A DNA stretch of 43,654 nt from Anaerolineaceae bacterium (GCA_019429225.1 JAHYJK010000010.1:1-43654); one strand, 5' to 3'. Counted from the stretch's first letter, positions 24,704 to 35,076 are shown. Notes: generated from the letters alone by a model not told the origin. Numbers and translations: made by a program.

Positions 24704-27010
24704 TTATTCAGCTCCCAGTAATGTCCGGGCAACCTCAATATCAGCTTCCATTCCATAGACTTCTACAACATCATCGATGTGAAAAATCGTTTCGCCGTGA
24801 GGAATGATTGTTTTGTGATTTCTGGTAATACTCACAATCAAAATATTCCCTGGAAGTCTAATTTCCTTGACCATTTTTCCAGTAATTTTTGAACCAGCTT
24901 TAATCATAATCTCTTCATGATATGATTTTTGGTGGTCGGGTTCCAGAATTTCAGTTGCTTGTCCTGTTAGAATTTTCTCCACATCCTTGGCACAATCCTC
25001 CTCAGAGAAAATGGTTAAGAAATCCCCTTTTTTCAGGATGGTATGCCCATCAACAACTTTTAATTCCCGACCTCTTCGTAATGAAACGATCACACAATGC
25101 CCTGGAAGACTGATTTCACTTACTCTTTTACCCACCACATGTGAATTGGCAGGAATATTCAAATGGAGAAACTTTGCATCATCCAAATTTCCCAATTTGA
25201 GAATTTCAACGTCTTGTTGCATGTTTGCTTTTTTTGTGATGGCATGGTCATAGGCTTTTATGACATCCTGACGATAGATCATGCCCAATAACTTTTTAGG
25301 ATCTGCATCTTCCACCACTGGCAGCAGGCTGATATTATGTGTGCTCATACGAAATATAGCTTGCCACATGGGTTCACCTGGATGGGTAAATAATAAATCT
25401 CCCATCGATGCGATATTTGACAATTCTGTAGATCCAGGAATTTCTTTTATTCGGGCTTCACGGAGATCATTGGTGGTTATAACACCAACCAGGTCACCAT
25501 CTGAATTAGTCACTGGTAAACCTGTAAGCCGCGTTTTGGAAAATAGCATTTCTAAATCCTCAAGGGTTTGATTTGATTTGATGGTTAAGATATCCGTTGA
25601 CATGACTTCCCCAACGGATATTCCCTGCATCACATCCACATCCTGGGTCTGACTTAAATTAATGCCACGACGAGTTAGTTTGAGTGTATAGATTGAATCT
25701 TTGCTGAGAATTCTTGAAATGATCGTACTTAAGACAGATGCCAGCATTAATGGCAGGATCAATTGGTAATTATTTGTCATTTCAAATAAGATCAGGATGG
25801 CTGTCATCGGTGCATGTGTTGCACCACTGAAGAAGGAAGCCATCCCCACCAGGGCATAAGCACCTGCCCCTGTGGTTATATTTGGAAAAACGGTCGTTGC
25901 CCAATTTCCAAAACCTGCCCCCAGCATACTGCCCATGAAGAGAGAGGGGGCAAAAATACCACCTGAATTGCCCGAACCTAACGTGAACAGCGTTGCCAAC
26001 AATTTCAGAACAAACAGTAAAAATGCAGCTTTAAGTGTAAATTCCCCAAAAAGGGCTGGGGTCATTGATTCATAGCCAACACCGAAAATTCTGGGGAAAC
26101 CTTCTGGCGTTTTGATGGTAAAGATACCCAATACACCCAATAACAATGCGCCAATCGTTGGCTTAATCCAGGCTGGAATTTTGATATCATCAAACAGGTC
26201 TTCAACGATATATAATAACCGGCTAAATCCCACCGAAGCAAATGCTGCAATAATGGCCAGGAGTGTATATAAAAGCAATTCCCAGGGACTCTTTAGGAAA
26301 TATTGAGGGACCATGAATGTTCGAAAGTCGCCCATGAAAAAATGAGCAATTGAATCTGCAATCACGGCAGAAATCACGACAGCACCAAAATAAACAGAAC
26401 TGATGCGATTTAAGATGACTTCCATAGCGAAAATTGCACCTGCAATCGGGGCATTGAATATTGCAGCGATTCCTCCTGCCGCGCCACAGGCAACCAGGGT
26501 TTTGGTGCGTTCTTCATTCAATTTCAGGAATTGACCAATGGTTGATCCTAAAGAGGAACCGATTTGAGCGATAGGCCCTTCACTTCCAACAGATCCACCA
26601 GTACCGATGCAGATCGCAGAGGTGATGGCTTTGACAATCCCAACCTGAGGTTTGATTTTGCCACCCCGAAGTGCTACAGCCAGCATGACTTCAGGTACGC
26701 CGTGTCCTTTTGCTTCACGAGCAAAAAGATAAATAATAGGCCCTGTAATCAGGGCTCCGACCATTGGAATGATGATTAAATACCATGGATGAATGGATTG
26801 GAGTAATTGGATCCCATCTTCGAAGGCAATCTTTTGAACGCTTTCCACCAGGTAGGTAAATAAAACAGCGCCTAATCCAGAACCAATACCCACCAGAATG
26901 GCAGTACCAATCAGGATTCCAGAATCTGAAATGGGACGATTTTCCACTTCCTGTCTGAATTTTAAAATTAAGGTTTTGAATCGGTCAAGAATACCTGATT
27001 TTATCTCCAT
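24704..27010 (-). CDS. ClC chloride channel/transporter with CBS pair and two TrkA-C domains
   Basis: This 768-residue protein has a ClC membrane domain (about 30-440), a CBS pair (about 465-595) and two TrkA-C (RCK-C) domains (about 610-690 and 700-768). ClC signatures are GHGVPEV (102-108, normally GSGIP), GSEGP with the gating glutamate Glu144, and FNAPIAGAIFAMEV. The position of the inner proton glutamate (E203 of E. coli ClcA) is Val198, as in chloride channels, so proton coupling may be lost. CBS and TrkA-C domains bind nucleotides or small ligands and probably gate it. It stands alone between the M15-like and MFS genes. The ribosome site is weak. Confidence 0.92.
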   Translation of the reverse strand: MEIKSGILDRFKTLILKFRQEVENRPISDSGILIGTAILVGIGSGLGAVLFTYLVESVQKIAFEDGIQLLQSIHPWYLIIIPMVGALITGPIIYLFAREAKGHGVPEVMLAVALRGGKIKPQVGIVKAITSAICIGTGGSVGSEGPIAQIGSSLGSTIGQFLKLNEERTKTLVACGAAGGIAAIFNAPIAGAIFAMEVILNRISSVYFGAVVISAVIADSIAHFFMGDFRTFMVPQYFLKSPWELLLYTLLAIIAAFASVGFSRLLYIVEDLFDDIKIPAWIKPTIGALLLGVLGIFTIKTPEGFPRIFGVGYESMTPALFGEFTLKAAFLLFVLKLLATLFTLGSGNSGGIFAPSLFMGSMLGAGFGNWATTVFPNITTGAGAYALVGMASFFSGATHAPMTAILILFEMTNNYQLILPLMLASVLSTIISRILSKDSIYTLKLTRRGINLSQTQDVDVMQGISVGEVMSTDILTIKSNQTLEDLEMLFSKTRLTGLPVTNSDGDLVGVITTNDLREARIKEIPGSTELSNIASMGDLLFTHPGEPMWQAIFRMSTHNISLLPVVEDADPKKLLGMIYRQDVIKAYDHAITKKANMQQDVEILKLGNLDDAKFLHLNIPANSHVVGKRVSEISLPGHCVIVSLRRGRELKVVDGHTILKKGDFLTIFSEEDCAKDVEKILTGQATEILEPDHQKSYHEEIMIKAGSKITGKMVKEIRLPGNILIVSITRNHKTIIPHGETIFHIDDVVEVYGMEADIEVARTLLGAE

Positions 27011-27103
27011 GATTTAAAGACTATGGTTTTTCCTTTAAAAGTTTTACCAAGTATACACCCAACTTTCAAGTAAATTTCTGACAAGGATATTCAATATAAG
27101 TGA

Positions 27104-28525
27104 TTATTGTGACTGTTTTACTTTTATTTTTGCCAATGCCAGAATCGAGAAAAGGAACAAAACCACATAAATGGTCATCAAATTGGTATATCCGATCTGA
27201 TCAGCAATTGGGCCACCAATGTATGCGCCGACAGCGCCAGCGCCAGCGCCAGCCAGATTAGAAATCCCCAGAAATCTGCCTGCCTGATCTTTTGGCACAA
27301 TTTCCGTTCCCAAGGCCCAGTTGGAAGCATAAAAGAATCCGATGCCAGCACCTACCAGACATCCGGCAGCATACATCCAGGAAATGGAAGGTGACAAGAG
27401 TACCAGAGCCGTACCTAGCGTAGCCAGGATAGCACTGATTAAAATAATCTTTTTAGTGCCAAACCGATCTGTTAACCAACCGCTCGGTAAGGCGGAAAGA
27501 AGAATAAAAATCCCAATAAACATGGTAATTGACGCGGCTGGCCCAGCTGCTTTTTCACCCTGCAATTCTATAAACCTTTCCTGCAAAAAATAAACCAAAA
27601 ATCCAGCCAGATTGGTTGATCCGGCCAAAAATGCCAATCGATTTACCACCCACCAGGTGAAATTGTGGTGTTCCTGAATTTTTTGGCCAATACTGATGTA
27701 GATACTGCTCCAGACACCGATGCCTATTGCCACTACCATTCCTAATAAACCAATTGCCATGACCATCAGATAGCCATAAGATGTTTCCTTCTGCAGGATG
27801 AAATTCATAATTTGCCGGACGAAAAATCCTGAAGCGAGGATGATTACGGTAAATGCTGCTGTCATCAAAACCAGACGGATAATGGGATTCCAATCAATTT
27901 TTGTTTTTTCCGATTTCAGGGGTTCTTCCTTAACCGTTAATGTGATTAACATACAAACAATCAAAACTACGATTAATGTAATGAGTGCTGCCCAGATATT
28001 CCCTGCACTGACCATTTTGCCGATTACAAATGATACAAAGATGAGGGGCAGTGGGAGTTCGAACAGCGCTTTAAACCCAGAGAAACGTCCTCTCTTTTCT
28101 TCTGGCACCAGATCTGGAATAATACCCTGTAAAGCGGCATGGGCTGTGTTGGCAGTCATCATAGAGAGGGTGTATAACAGGAACAAGAACCAATAACCTG
28201 TCATTCCATCCATACCAGCAGTGAAGCCAATCAAAACATAAATGATGATTTCCCCAATGGTTCCCACAACAATGAATGGTCGCCTGCGACCATATTTTGA
28301 GGTCGACTGATCACTTAATAGGCCCATCAAAGCTTGCAGAAGCACAGCCACCATGAGCGACCATAAACGCATGTTTCCCAATAGTTCACCCTTGGCTGCT
28401 TCACCAACGAACCGTTGAATTAATAACGGTATGATTAAAGGTGTTAATACCTGTGAACGGGCAGTGAGTGCAAACCAATAAATATTGTAGGTAATGTAAT
28501 GGTACCAACGGATGACTTTGTTCAT
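27104..28525 (-). CDS. MFS transporter, likely sugar/oligosaccharide type
   Basis: This is a 473-residue twelve-helix major facilitator. The loop between helices 2 and 3 carries the family signature GLLSDQSTSKYGRRRPF (68-84), which resembles GPH/sucrose-type carriers; the second half has GWLTDRFGTKKI. AAGGAG precedes the ATG. It follows the glycosidase-like gene by 9 bases and is the last gene of the mannosidase operon. Import of the glycan product released by those enzymes is the likely job. Exact substrate and ion coupling cannot be read from the sequence. Confidence 0.88.
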   Translation of the reverse strand: MNKVIRWYHYITYNIYWFALTARSQVLTPLIIPLLIQRFVGEAAKGELLGNMRLWSLMVAVLLQALMGLLSDQSTSKYGRRRPFIVVGTIGEIIIYVLIGFTAGMDGMTGYWFLFLLYTLSMMTANTAHAALQGIIPDLVPEEKRGRFSGFKALFELPLPLIFVSFVIGKMVSAGNIWAALITLIVVLIVCMLITLTVKEEPLKSEKTKIDWNPIIRLVLMTAAFTVIILASGFFVRQIMNFILQKETSYGYLMVMAIGLLGMVVAIGIGVWSSIYISIGQKIQEHHNFTWWVVNRLAFLAGSTNLAGFLVYFLQERFIELQGEKAAGPAASITMFIGIFILLSALPSGWLTDRFGTKKIILISAILATLGTALVLLSPSISWMYAAGCLVGAGIGFFYASNWALGTEIVPKDQAGRFLGISNLAGAGAGAVGAYIGGPIADQIGYTNLMTIYVVLFLFSILALAKIKVKQSQ

Positions 28526-28534
28526 TTGAACTCC

Positions 28535-30418
28535 TTATTTATTTTCTAAAAGACAAATGGAATAAAGATCGAGTTCCAGCATTGCAGTATCTGATGTTAT
28601 TTGCATTTCTTGCGTCTGCTGATCTGGAGAAATTACTGTTAATATTGAATTATCTGGTATTTTTAATTTTATTACTTGCTTTTGAGCATGGTAATTTACG
28701 AGATGTATGTGCAAACCATCCGATTTGTTTTTCCATACATCAATTAACACAGGATGCTCGGAAATGACACGAATTACTTTCTGAAGGTCGATTTTATTGA
28801 GCAATTCATTTTGGAATTCTTGGGGGGGTAAGGTGAAGAATGGGGTGTGGGTTACCAATTTGGACATGCCCATCCAGTCCATTAATTTTCGTAGTGATTT
28901 GTTGGCGTGGTAACCCCGGATAAGGTTATCTGCAATTTCCGAAAGGATGTTTTTCAATCCCGGATGGTGGTCAAAAAAGGATTGGGAAAATGTTTTCCAT
29001 GATGAGAATTCATACGCTTTGATGATGGATAGTTCATGCGGGAGTTTTTCTGGTTGTTGAAGATTTTCAAATACGATTAAGTGACGAATTTCATCCAGGT
29101 CTTTGTCGTCAGTTATGGTTCTCCAGGGAATGCCTGCCGCCAATAGTGTCTGTTGACAGGCAAAATAAAGCGGTGCTATTTGAAACCAATTTTGCCACAA
29201 TGGATCTCCCGGGTGAAGAAATCCAACACTGGCAACCCGTTTGGTTTGGGATTGGTAAATAGATTGATGATCCTGCAGCCAATGATGAAGATTGCCAATG
29301 GCTTTCTGTTGCTCGCCATATTCAGGGGCAGTCAACAATGTCATTTTTTTGCCATCATGATATTCTGTGCCTTTGGTGGTCATGCTGCATCCTAATGCAG
29401 CTGCTTCTGCCATACCGGTCAGAATTCTGCGGCTTGGATAAACCGGGTCGAATCCAATGCCTGCATCATAGGATAGGACGCTGAGATGTTTTTGGTGTGG
29501 TAAGTAGGGCTGGGTGTTCCGTACAGTCAGGGTGTTATTAACTAATATTTTTGGTTGGCTCTCCTCCCATTTTGGCAGGGCAAAGTTTTCGATCATGGTA
29601 ACATCCTGGATTTTAGCCAACGATGGGAAATCGATGCCAAAAATGAGTTTGACCGGACGCATGACAGGATCGTAATCATTGGCACTGATGATGACATCCG
29701 ATTTTAAGGAACGAGCAAAATCTGACAATTGCTGGATCACCTGGGTCATACTTTGTGAACGCCATTCGATATAATCCAACACTTCCTTTTTTTGTAAATC
29801 CATCAGGGTAGGCATTCGTTTGCCTGTTTCCTGATAGTATTTTTCCTGACAGGCAGTGCAATAACAACCTGCTGCTCCCAGCCAGGTTCTGAATAATGCA
29901 TTTGGCTGCAATCCATACCAGAGATTGTCAAAGAATATTCCATCCGCTCCGCGGCTGATTGCATCCTGAATTCGTTCTTTCAGGTAATTAATCCAGCCAT
30001 TATTTTGAAAACATGTCATGTAGCGGCCAGTGTAATAATAGACCTTCTTTCCTTTGGGGGTGATCGCATACCAATTCTTATCTTTGAAGCTACCTGAATA
30101 AACGCAATTGGATGACTGAATGTAAGCAAAGACTTTGGCTCCTAGTTTATGGTATTCGCACGTTGCATTTTCAAAGGATTGCCAATCTTCCTGTTCGATC
30201 TCTGGTGGAAATCCCCAGCTATAGGTCAGATGGATCCAATTTTGATATAAATCATTTACCACCAAGGCGGCGCCTGTGAATTGATGCGCTTCTTGATGGA
30301 CGTTTTCATCCACATCAACCTGCATGAATTTAAGCTTATTCATACGGATTGTCCCGGGTCCTGCCCACAGGTAGATCGGGCGATAATTACCTATTCGAAA
30401 ATCTGTAGAATTGTGCAT
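28535..30418 (-). CDS. Uncharacterised glycoside-hydrolase-like protein (TIM barrel + GATase-like + beta domain)
   Basis: This 627-residue protein has no signal peptide. The first part (about 10-380) looks like a TIM barrel: WAGPGTIRM, GAKVFAYIQSSN (93-104) and RGADGIFFDNLW (156-167, with Asp164 a possible catalytic acid). A GCYCTAC cluster (184-190, C-x-C-x2-C), possibly metal-binding, follows, as seen in hypothetical glycosyl hydrolase and GH42-like families. The middle (about 385-470) resembles the GATase-like domain of GH42, and the last 90 residues a beta-sandwich. CATCAGGAGG precedes the ATG. It lies in an operon with GH38 mannosidase and an MFS carrier. The family and substrate are not known to me. 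Confidence 0.65.
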   Translation of the reverse strand: MHNSTDFRIGNYRPIYLWAGPGTIRMNKLKFMQVDVDENVHQEAHQFTGAALVVNDLYQNWIHLTYSWGFPPEIEQEDWQSFENATCEYHKLGAKVFAYIQSSNCVYSGSFKDKNWYAITPKGKKVYYYTGRYMTCFQNNGWINYLKERIQDAISRGADGIFFDNLWYGLQPNALFRTWLGAAGCYCTACQEKYYQETGKRMPTLMDLQKKEVLDYIEWRSQSMTQVIQQLSDFARSLKSDVIISANDYDPVMRPVKLIFGIDFPSLAKIQDVTMIENFALPKWEESQPKILVNNTLTVRNTQPYLPHQKHLSVLSYDAGIGFDPVYPSRRILTGMAEAAALGCSMTTKGTEYHDGKKMTLLTAPEYGEQQKAIGNLHHWLQDHQSIYQSQTKRVASVGFLHPGDPLWQNWFQIAPLYFACQQTLLAAGIPWRTITDDKDLDEIRHLIVFENLQQPEKLPHELSIIKAYEFSSWKTFSQSFFDHHPGLKNILSEIADNLIRGYHANKSLRKLMDWMGMSKLVTHTPFFTLPPQEFQNELLNKIDLQKVIRVISEHPVLIDVWKNKSDGLHIHLVNYHAQKQVIKLKIPDNSILTVISPDQQTQEMQITSDTAMLELDLYSICLLENK

Positions 30419-30473
30419 GGACCTCCTGATGATTGTTGAGAAAAATGGGTAGATTTACCACTATGAAAAATTA

Positions 30474-31607
30474 TTATGATGAATGCTCCTGGATCGCCAT
30501 GATCTTTTCTGTGGACTTTAAGCCATGACCTGTAAAAACAGAAATCCATTGATCAATTTCAGGAATAGATTGAACCAGTTTTGGAATGGCTGCGATGGTG
30601 GCAGCAGCCGTCGGTTCAATGTAAAACCCCTTGTGATGCATTGCAGTCATGGAAGATTGTATTTCTTCTTCCGTGACAGTCACAAAGGTGCCATTGGATC
30701 GACGAACAGCTGCTAAAATTTGATTACCGCGGATCGGCTCAGCAATGGCAATCCCTTCAGCCAAAGTAGGACTTGCGTTTATTCTGGATGGTTCGGAAAC
30801 ATGTTGAAAATGAGCTGCATATAAAGGTGCACAATTTTTGGCCTGCACCGCAAATATTCTTGGAATTGAGCTGATTAATCCTGCCTTGCGTAAGTCATTG
30901 AAACCAATCCAGGCACCCAGTACCAGGGTGCCATTACCAGCAGGAATAACGATGGCTTGAGGGGCTTGAAAACCGGATTGTTCCCAGATTTCATAAGCAA
31001 ATGTTTTGGTTCCCTGAAAGAAAAACGGATTCCAGGAATGGCTGGCATAATAGGTTGTCCGGGCTGCAGCGAGCACCGCGTGGGCAGTCGCTTCCCGATT
31101 GCCCGGAATCAGATGTAAGTTGGCTCCATATTGGGTGATTTGCGCTAATTTGGCTGGTGAAGTATTCGCCGGCACGTAGATATCACAGGAAATATTGGCT
31201 CTGGCACAATAGGCTGCGATGGCACAGCCCGCGTTCCCGGAAGAATCTTCCACCACATGTTTTATCCCCAATTCCTTTGCGACGGAAATTAAGACAGATG
31301 CCCCGCGATCTTTATACGAACCCGTTTGAAACAAATGATCCTGTTTAATCCCAACCATTTTGCCAGCAAACTCAACAGGAATGATCGGTGTGAATCCTTC
31401 TGAGAATGAGATGATATTTTCAGGTTGATCGATCGGCAAAGCTTCCCTGTAACGCCACAGATTAGGAGGTCTTTTTTGGATTTTATCGATCGGAAAATTA
31501 GTTTCCATATCAATATCCAACAAACCACCACAGGTACAGCGCCAGATGGGTTGGTCAGCGGGATAAGCTTTTTCACATTGGGTGCAGACTAATAGGAAAT
31601 TCTTCAT
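30474..31607 (-). CDS. thrC: Threonine synthase (PLP-dependent)
   Basis: This 377-residue fold-type II PLP enzyme makes threonine from O-phosphohomoserine. An N-terminal zinc-ribbon-like segment has Cys8, Cys11, Cys24 and Cys26. The PLP lysine is Lys99 in TGSYKDRGAS, and SSGNAGCAIAAY is the phosphate/substrate loop. A glycine-rich PAGNGT and TEEEIQ further on fit the family. It is 12 bases after the mannosidase stop and 55 before the glycosidase-like gene, an odd place for an amino-acid enzyme. No homoserine kinase or dehydrogenase is nearby. A related beta-elimination or replacement enzyme is an alternative. Confidence 0.88.
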   Translation of the reverse strand: MKNFLLVCTQCEKAYPADQPIWRCTCGGLLDIDMETNFPIDKIQKRPPNLWRYREALPIDQPENIISFSEGFTPIIPVEFAGKMVGIKQDHLFQTGSYKDRGASVLISVAKELGIKHVVEDSSGNAGCAIAAYCARANISCDIYVPANTSPAKLAQITQYGANLHLIPGNREATAHAVLAAARTTYYASHSWNPFFFQGTKTFAYEIWEQSGFQAPQAIVIPAGNGTLVLGAWIGFNDLRKAGLISSIPRIFAVQAKNCAPLYAAHFQHVSEPSRINASPTLAEGIAIAEPIRGNQILAAVRRSNGTFVTVTEEEIQSSMTAMHHKGFYIEPTAAATIAAIPKLVQSIPEIDQWISVFTGHGLKSTEKIMAIQEHSS

Positions 31608-31619
31608 TACTTTCTCCGG

Positions 31620-34600
31620 TTACCCCAAATGGATGCGCAAGGTTTTGATTTCATATGGTTTGATATTCAGGTGTATTGCATGATCCACCAGGAGACAGGA
31701 TTCCTGGTTTTCTTCCAGCAGATTCGTTTCCCAGGCGGATTGGATAGGCATGAATGACTTTAGAACAACCAAGCCACGTTTCCGCTGGCTTTCGAAAAGA
31801 CGGATGATCAGACCTTCTCCGTCTTCCGCTTGTTTGATTGTCTCAATGACAACATTCGGGCAGGAGACTGAAAACAATGGTTGCTGTAAATCACTTTTTT
31901 CGGAGGTCCTAATGGACTCATCCTGGGGTTGAGTTCCTTCAAATATAATGATCGGATCATTCAATGCGTATGCAGCGGCTTGCGTTCGTTCATCCCATGA
32001 GTTTGAATGCAGCAGTAGACTGTATTTAAATTGATGGATACCCAGATCCGCCAATGGATCGGGTATAGTTGGTCCCCGTAAGAGAGATAAGCGCATCACA
32101 TTGTTTTGAATATCATGCCCGTATTTGCAATCATTCAAAAGACTGACTCCATAGTTTCCTTCACTGAGATCAGCCCATTTATGAGCGCAGGTTTCAAACC
32201 TGGCCCAATCCCAGGAGGTGTTGCGATGAGTGTTGCGCTGAACATTACCCCATTGGATTTCATAAGTGGCAACAGGCGCGAGGATATCGACCGGGAAAGC
32301 AACCTTGAGTAATTTATAACGTTCCTGCCAGTCAATGGTAGTATCAAAATCAATTTGTTTGCTATCTTTTGTGATGGATATTCTTTGCGTGTAGATACTA
32401 TCTGCAATTTTGCGATTGATTTCAATGGTCTGTCGTAGAGGACCCTGTTCTACCCAGGTAATGGATTCGGCTGGTTCAGCGAAATCGATTTTGTCATCGT
32501 AATAAATATCGATATCCCAGGCATCGTAGGTCAGGGGACGATCTTCGAAAATCTGAAATTGATTGGCGACCGTATGGGATGGTAAAATCTCACGCCCGAC
32601 TTCTTTATCAAAGATGCTGATCATATCACCAGCCTGATTGAAGTCGAGCCGGATGAGATTATTTTCCATTGACAAATTCTGATGCACATTTTTCGTAATT
32701 TCTGGATTTTCACCTGTGTATGTTTCCATCCATTGAATTGGAGTCACACTATAAGGTGGCAGGACACCAGAATCGATCAGATTACCCATGTCCGTAATTT
32801 GAGTCGTTAATTCTCTACCTTCTCTTATGAATATTCCATTAGTCTTGTTAGCAATCTTCACCAAATCATTCCTTGGAAATGGGGTCGGGTTGATCAATAA
32901 AATATCACCTGAATAATAACTCTTGATGATATCCAAAGCATGTTGTTGAAGTTTTTTCAGAGAAGCTGTCAATGCTTGAAAAGCCTGATTAGATTCTCTA
33001 TATACTTCTCCTATGCTGGATCCTGGCAAAATATCATGAAATTGATGCAGACAAATGGTTTTCCAGGCTGCGTTGATTTCATCTTTGGGGTATTGGTAGT
33101 GCTCATCCAATGTGCTCGCCAGGCTCGCCAGGAATTCGACATCATGAATCAGGAATTCACTTTTGCGGTTATTCTTTTTCATTAGCGCCTGCGAGGTGTA
33201 GGTTCCACGATGATATTCAAGATACAACTCCCCATTCCATACTGGAAGCATTTTGGATGCCTGCGCTGGTTCAATTGTTTCAAAAAACTTCTTTACACTG
33301 GAATGTTGAACCTGTGGCAAAGCTGGAAAATGGTCCATATTCTCCAGGTTTTCCAGCATTTCAAGCGTTGGACCGCCACCACCATCCCCAAAGCCATATG
33401 CCATTAATAAATCATTGTGCAATTCTTTTTGTTGGAAATTATTCCAGGTACCCAGGGCTTCCTGCGGATTTGCCATCGAGTTGTATGTACTGGCGTAATT
33501 ACTACCTAATTCTTTGACGGTACTGAAATGGGTGAGTATTTGCGTTCCATCGATTCCCTGCCAGAGGAAAGTATCATAAGGCAGGCGGTTATATTGGTTC
33601 CAGCCAATTTTGATCGTCATGAAATACTTGAGACCAGCCTGCTTGATCAGTTGAGGTAATGCCCAGGCATATCCAAAAACATCCGGTAACCACAAAACCG
33701 GTGTGTCAGCATTTTTTCCAAATTTTTCAGTAAAGTATGACCTGCCCAATAAAAATTGCCTGGCAAGCGACTCTGCCCCGGAAATATTACAATCTGCTTC
33801 CACCCACATTCCGCCCATAGGCTCCCAACGACCTTGCGCTACCAGATTCTGAATTTTCTCAAATAAGTGTGGTTGATCTTCTTCGATAAACTGGTAAAGT
33901 TGCGGCTGACTCTGGCTGAAATGATAATTTGGGAATTGTTCCATGTAACGAATCACATTGTGGAATGTTCGTTCAGCTTTTCCCCGAGTCTGACCCAGTG
34001 TCCATAACCAGGCAACATCAATATGGGCATGCCCACTGGCATGAATGATGACATCCATAGGACTACCTGATTTTTGAATTTCAACTGTCAGGATTTCATA
34101 GGCAGGAATCACACTTTCATAGAATTTTGATCCTAATGGGTGTGATGTATCCAAACAGATGAAAGCATCGTTGATGGCATTCAATAACATACTTTTTGTC
34201 GGATTGTCCTCTGTCAGGTTCTCAATCGTGGAAAGCGTGACTCGTGCTAAGGCACAAAAATCACGGGTTACTGAATGAATTTGCACCAATTGTGGCTCAC
34301 CCATCTGTAATTTCATTTTCGGATCACCTGATGCTGTATACCCCAAACCAGTCCAGCCATGCAGAATGAGGGTATGGTCACGACCATCTTGCCACACTGG
34401 TTTGAGTAGAATTTCTTTATGATGGCGGTCACAGGCAGCGTAAGGAACTCCATCGATGTATGCCAGGGCTTCAGGGTGACTGAAATCGCCCTCGATCCCC
34501 CCTAACGGTAAATGGATGGCAATTGGTTTTTGGAAATCCCAACCCTCGGGAATTCTGAAGGTTGTGAAAAGTTGAAAATTCGTCTGCCAATTTCCCCAAT

Positions 34601-34784
34601 ATGAATTTGGATGAACAATCGTCCAGCTGGATAAATCCGGTTCAATATCCGGTTTCGAAGTCGGATCCGCTAATTCCAGGTAATAAAAAGGAGAAAGCGG
34701 AAATTTTTCTTTATAAACCAATGGAGTAATCAGGGCAAGTCGAGCTTTAAGTTTTTCCAATGTCCAGCGATGTCGGTGATACAT
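31620..34784 (-). CDS. Alpha-mannosidase, glycoside hydrolase family 38
   Basis: This is a large GH38 enzyme, 1,054 residues from the ATG at 34784. A TTG at 34835 would add 17 residues, but AGAGG (34793-34789) supports the ATG. There is no signal peptide, so it acts in the cytoplasm on imported glycans. The zinc site GHAHIDVAWLW gives His252, His254 and Asp256; GGMWVEADCN gives the nucleophile Asp331. FGDGGGGPT and the downstream beta domains complete the layout of bacterial mannosidases. It removes alpha-linked mannose. It is first in the operon, with thrC, a glycosidase-like gene and an MFS carrier behind it. No sugar regulator is nearby. Confidence 0.95.
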   Translation of the reverse strand: MYHRHRWTLEKLKARLALITPLVYKEKFPLSPFYYLELADPTSKPDIEPDLSSWTIVHPNSYWGNWQTNFQLFTTFRIPEGWDFQKPIAIHLPLGGIEGDFSHPEALAYIDGVPYAACDRHHKEILLKPVWQDGRDHTLILHGWTGLGYTASGDPKMKLQMGEPQLVQIHSVTRDFCALARVTLSTIENLTEDNPTKSMLLNAINDAFICLDTSHPLGSKFYESVIPAYEILTVEIQKSGSPMDVIIHASGHAHIDVAWLWTLGQTRGKAERTFHNVIRYMEQFPNYHFSQSQPQLYQFIEEDQPHLFEKIQNLVAQGRWEPMGGMWVEADCNISGAESLARQFLLGRSYFTEKFGKNADTPVLWLPDVFGYAWALPQLIKQAGLKYFMTIKIGWNQYNRLPYDTFLWQGIDGTQILTHFSTVKELGSNYASTYNSMANPQEALGTWNNFQQKELHNDLLMAYGFGDGGGGPTLEMLENLENMDHFPALPQVQHSSVKKFFETIEPAQASKMLPVWNGELYLEYHRGTYTSQALMKKNNRKSEFLIHDVEFLASLASTLDEHYQYPKDEINAAWKTICLHQFHDILPGSSIGEVYRESNQAFQALTASLKKLQQHALDIIKSYYSGDILLINPTPFPRNDLVKIANKTNGIFIREGRELTTQITDMGNLIDSGVLPPYSVTPIQWMETYTGENPEITKNVHQNLSMENNLIRLDFNQAGDMISIFDKEVGREILPSHTVANQFQIFEDRPLTYDAWDIDIYYDDKIDFAEPAESITWVEQGPLRQTIEINRKIADSIYTQRISITKDSKQIDFDTTIDWQERYKLLKVAFPVDILAPVATYEIQWGNVQRNTHRNTSWDWARFETCAHKWADLSEGNYGVSLLNDCKYGHDIQNNVMRLSLLRGPTIPDPLADLGIHQFKYSLLLHSNSWDERTQAAAYALNDPIIIFEGTQPQDESIRTSEKSDLQQPLFSVSCPNVVIETIKQAEDGEGLIIRLFESQRKRGLVVLKSFMPIQSAWETNLLEENQESCLLVDHAIHLNIKPYEIKTLRIHLG

Positions 34785-35076
34785 GCTACCTCTTTCAATG
34801 ATGTTGTGCTTATCGATATTTAGATAGTTTGTCAATTCTGGTGGTTCATTTGAAGATCATGATATCTGTTCTATTTATTATATAAGACCTTCTGCAAGTA
34901 CTCAGGTAGACCAGATCAGTAAAATGAACGAGTTTTGTATATGTGTTTTTTGTTGCTTACTCGAATTGTTATTTAATTGTTGGAATATTTATCAGAACCT
35001 ATTATAATAAAAAGTGTTAAAATAATTGTAAGTCAAATCTTACTATATCGAATAATTACTGTTTTAAGGAGGCAAG
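34785..35076. promoter_or_regulatory. Divergent intergenic region between mannosidase and ECF S gene
   Basis: This is a very AT-rich 292-base gap. Rightwards, a TATAAT (35003-35008) could serve the ECF S gene, but no well-spaced -35 is evident (TTGTTG lies 20 bases before it). AAGGAGG (just before 35077) is the S-gene ribosome site. I looked for THI-box, cobalamin and folate riboswitch cores and saw none. Confidence 0.4.

Noticed and set aside
34860-35076. Riboswitch upstream of the ECF S gene
   Set aside because: No conserved core sequences of thiamine, cobalamin, folate or riboflavin switches could be seen, and the region is almost entirely AT.
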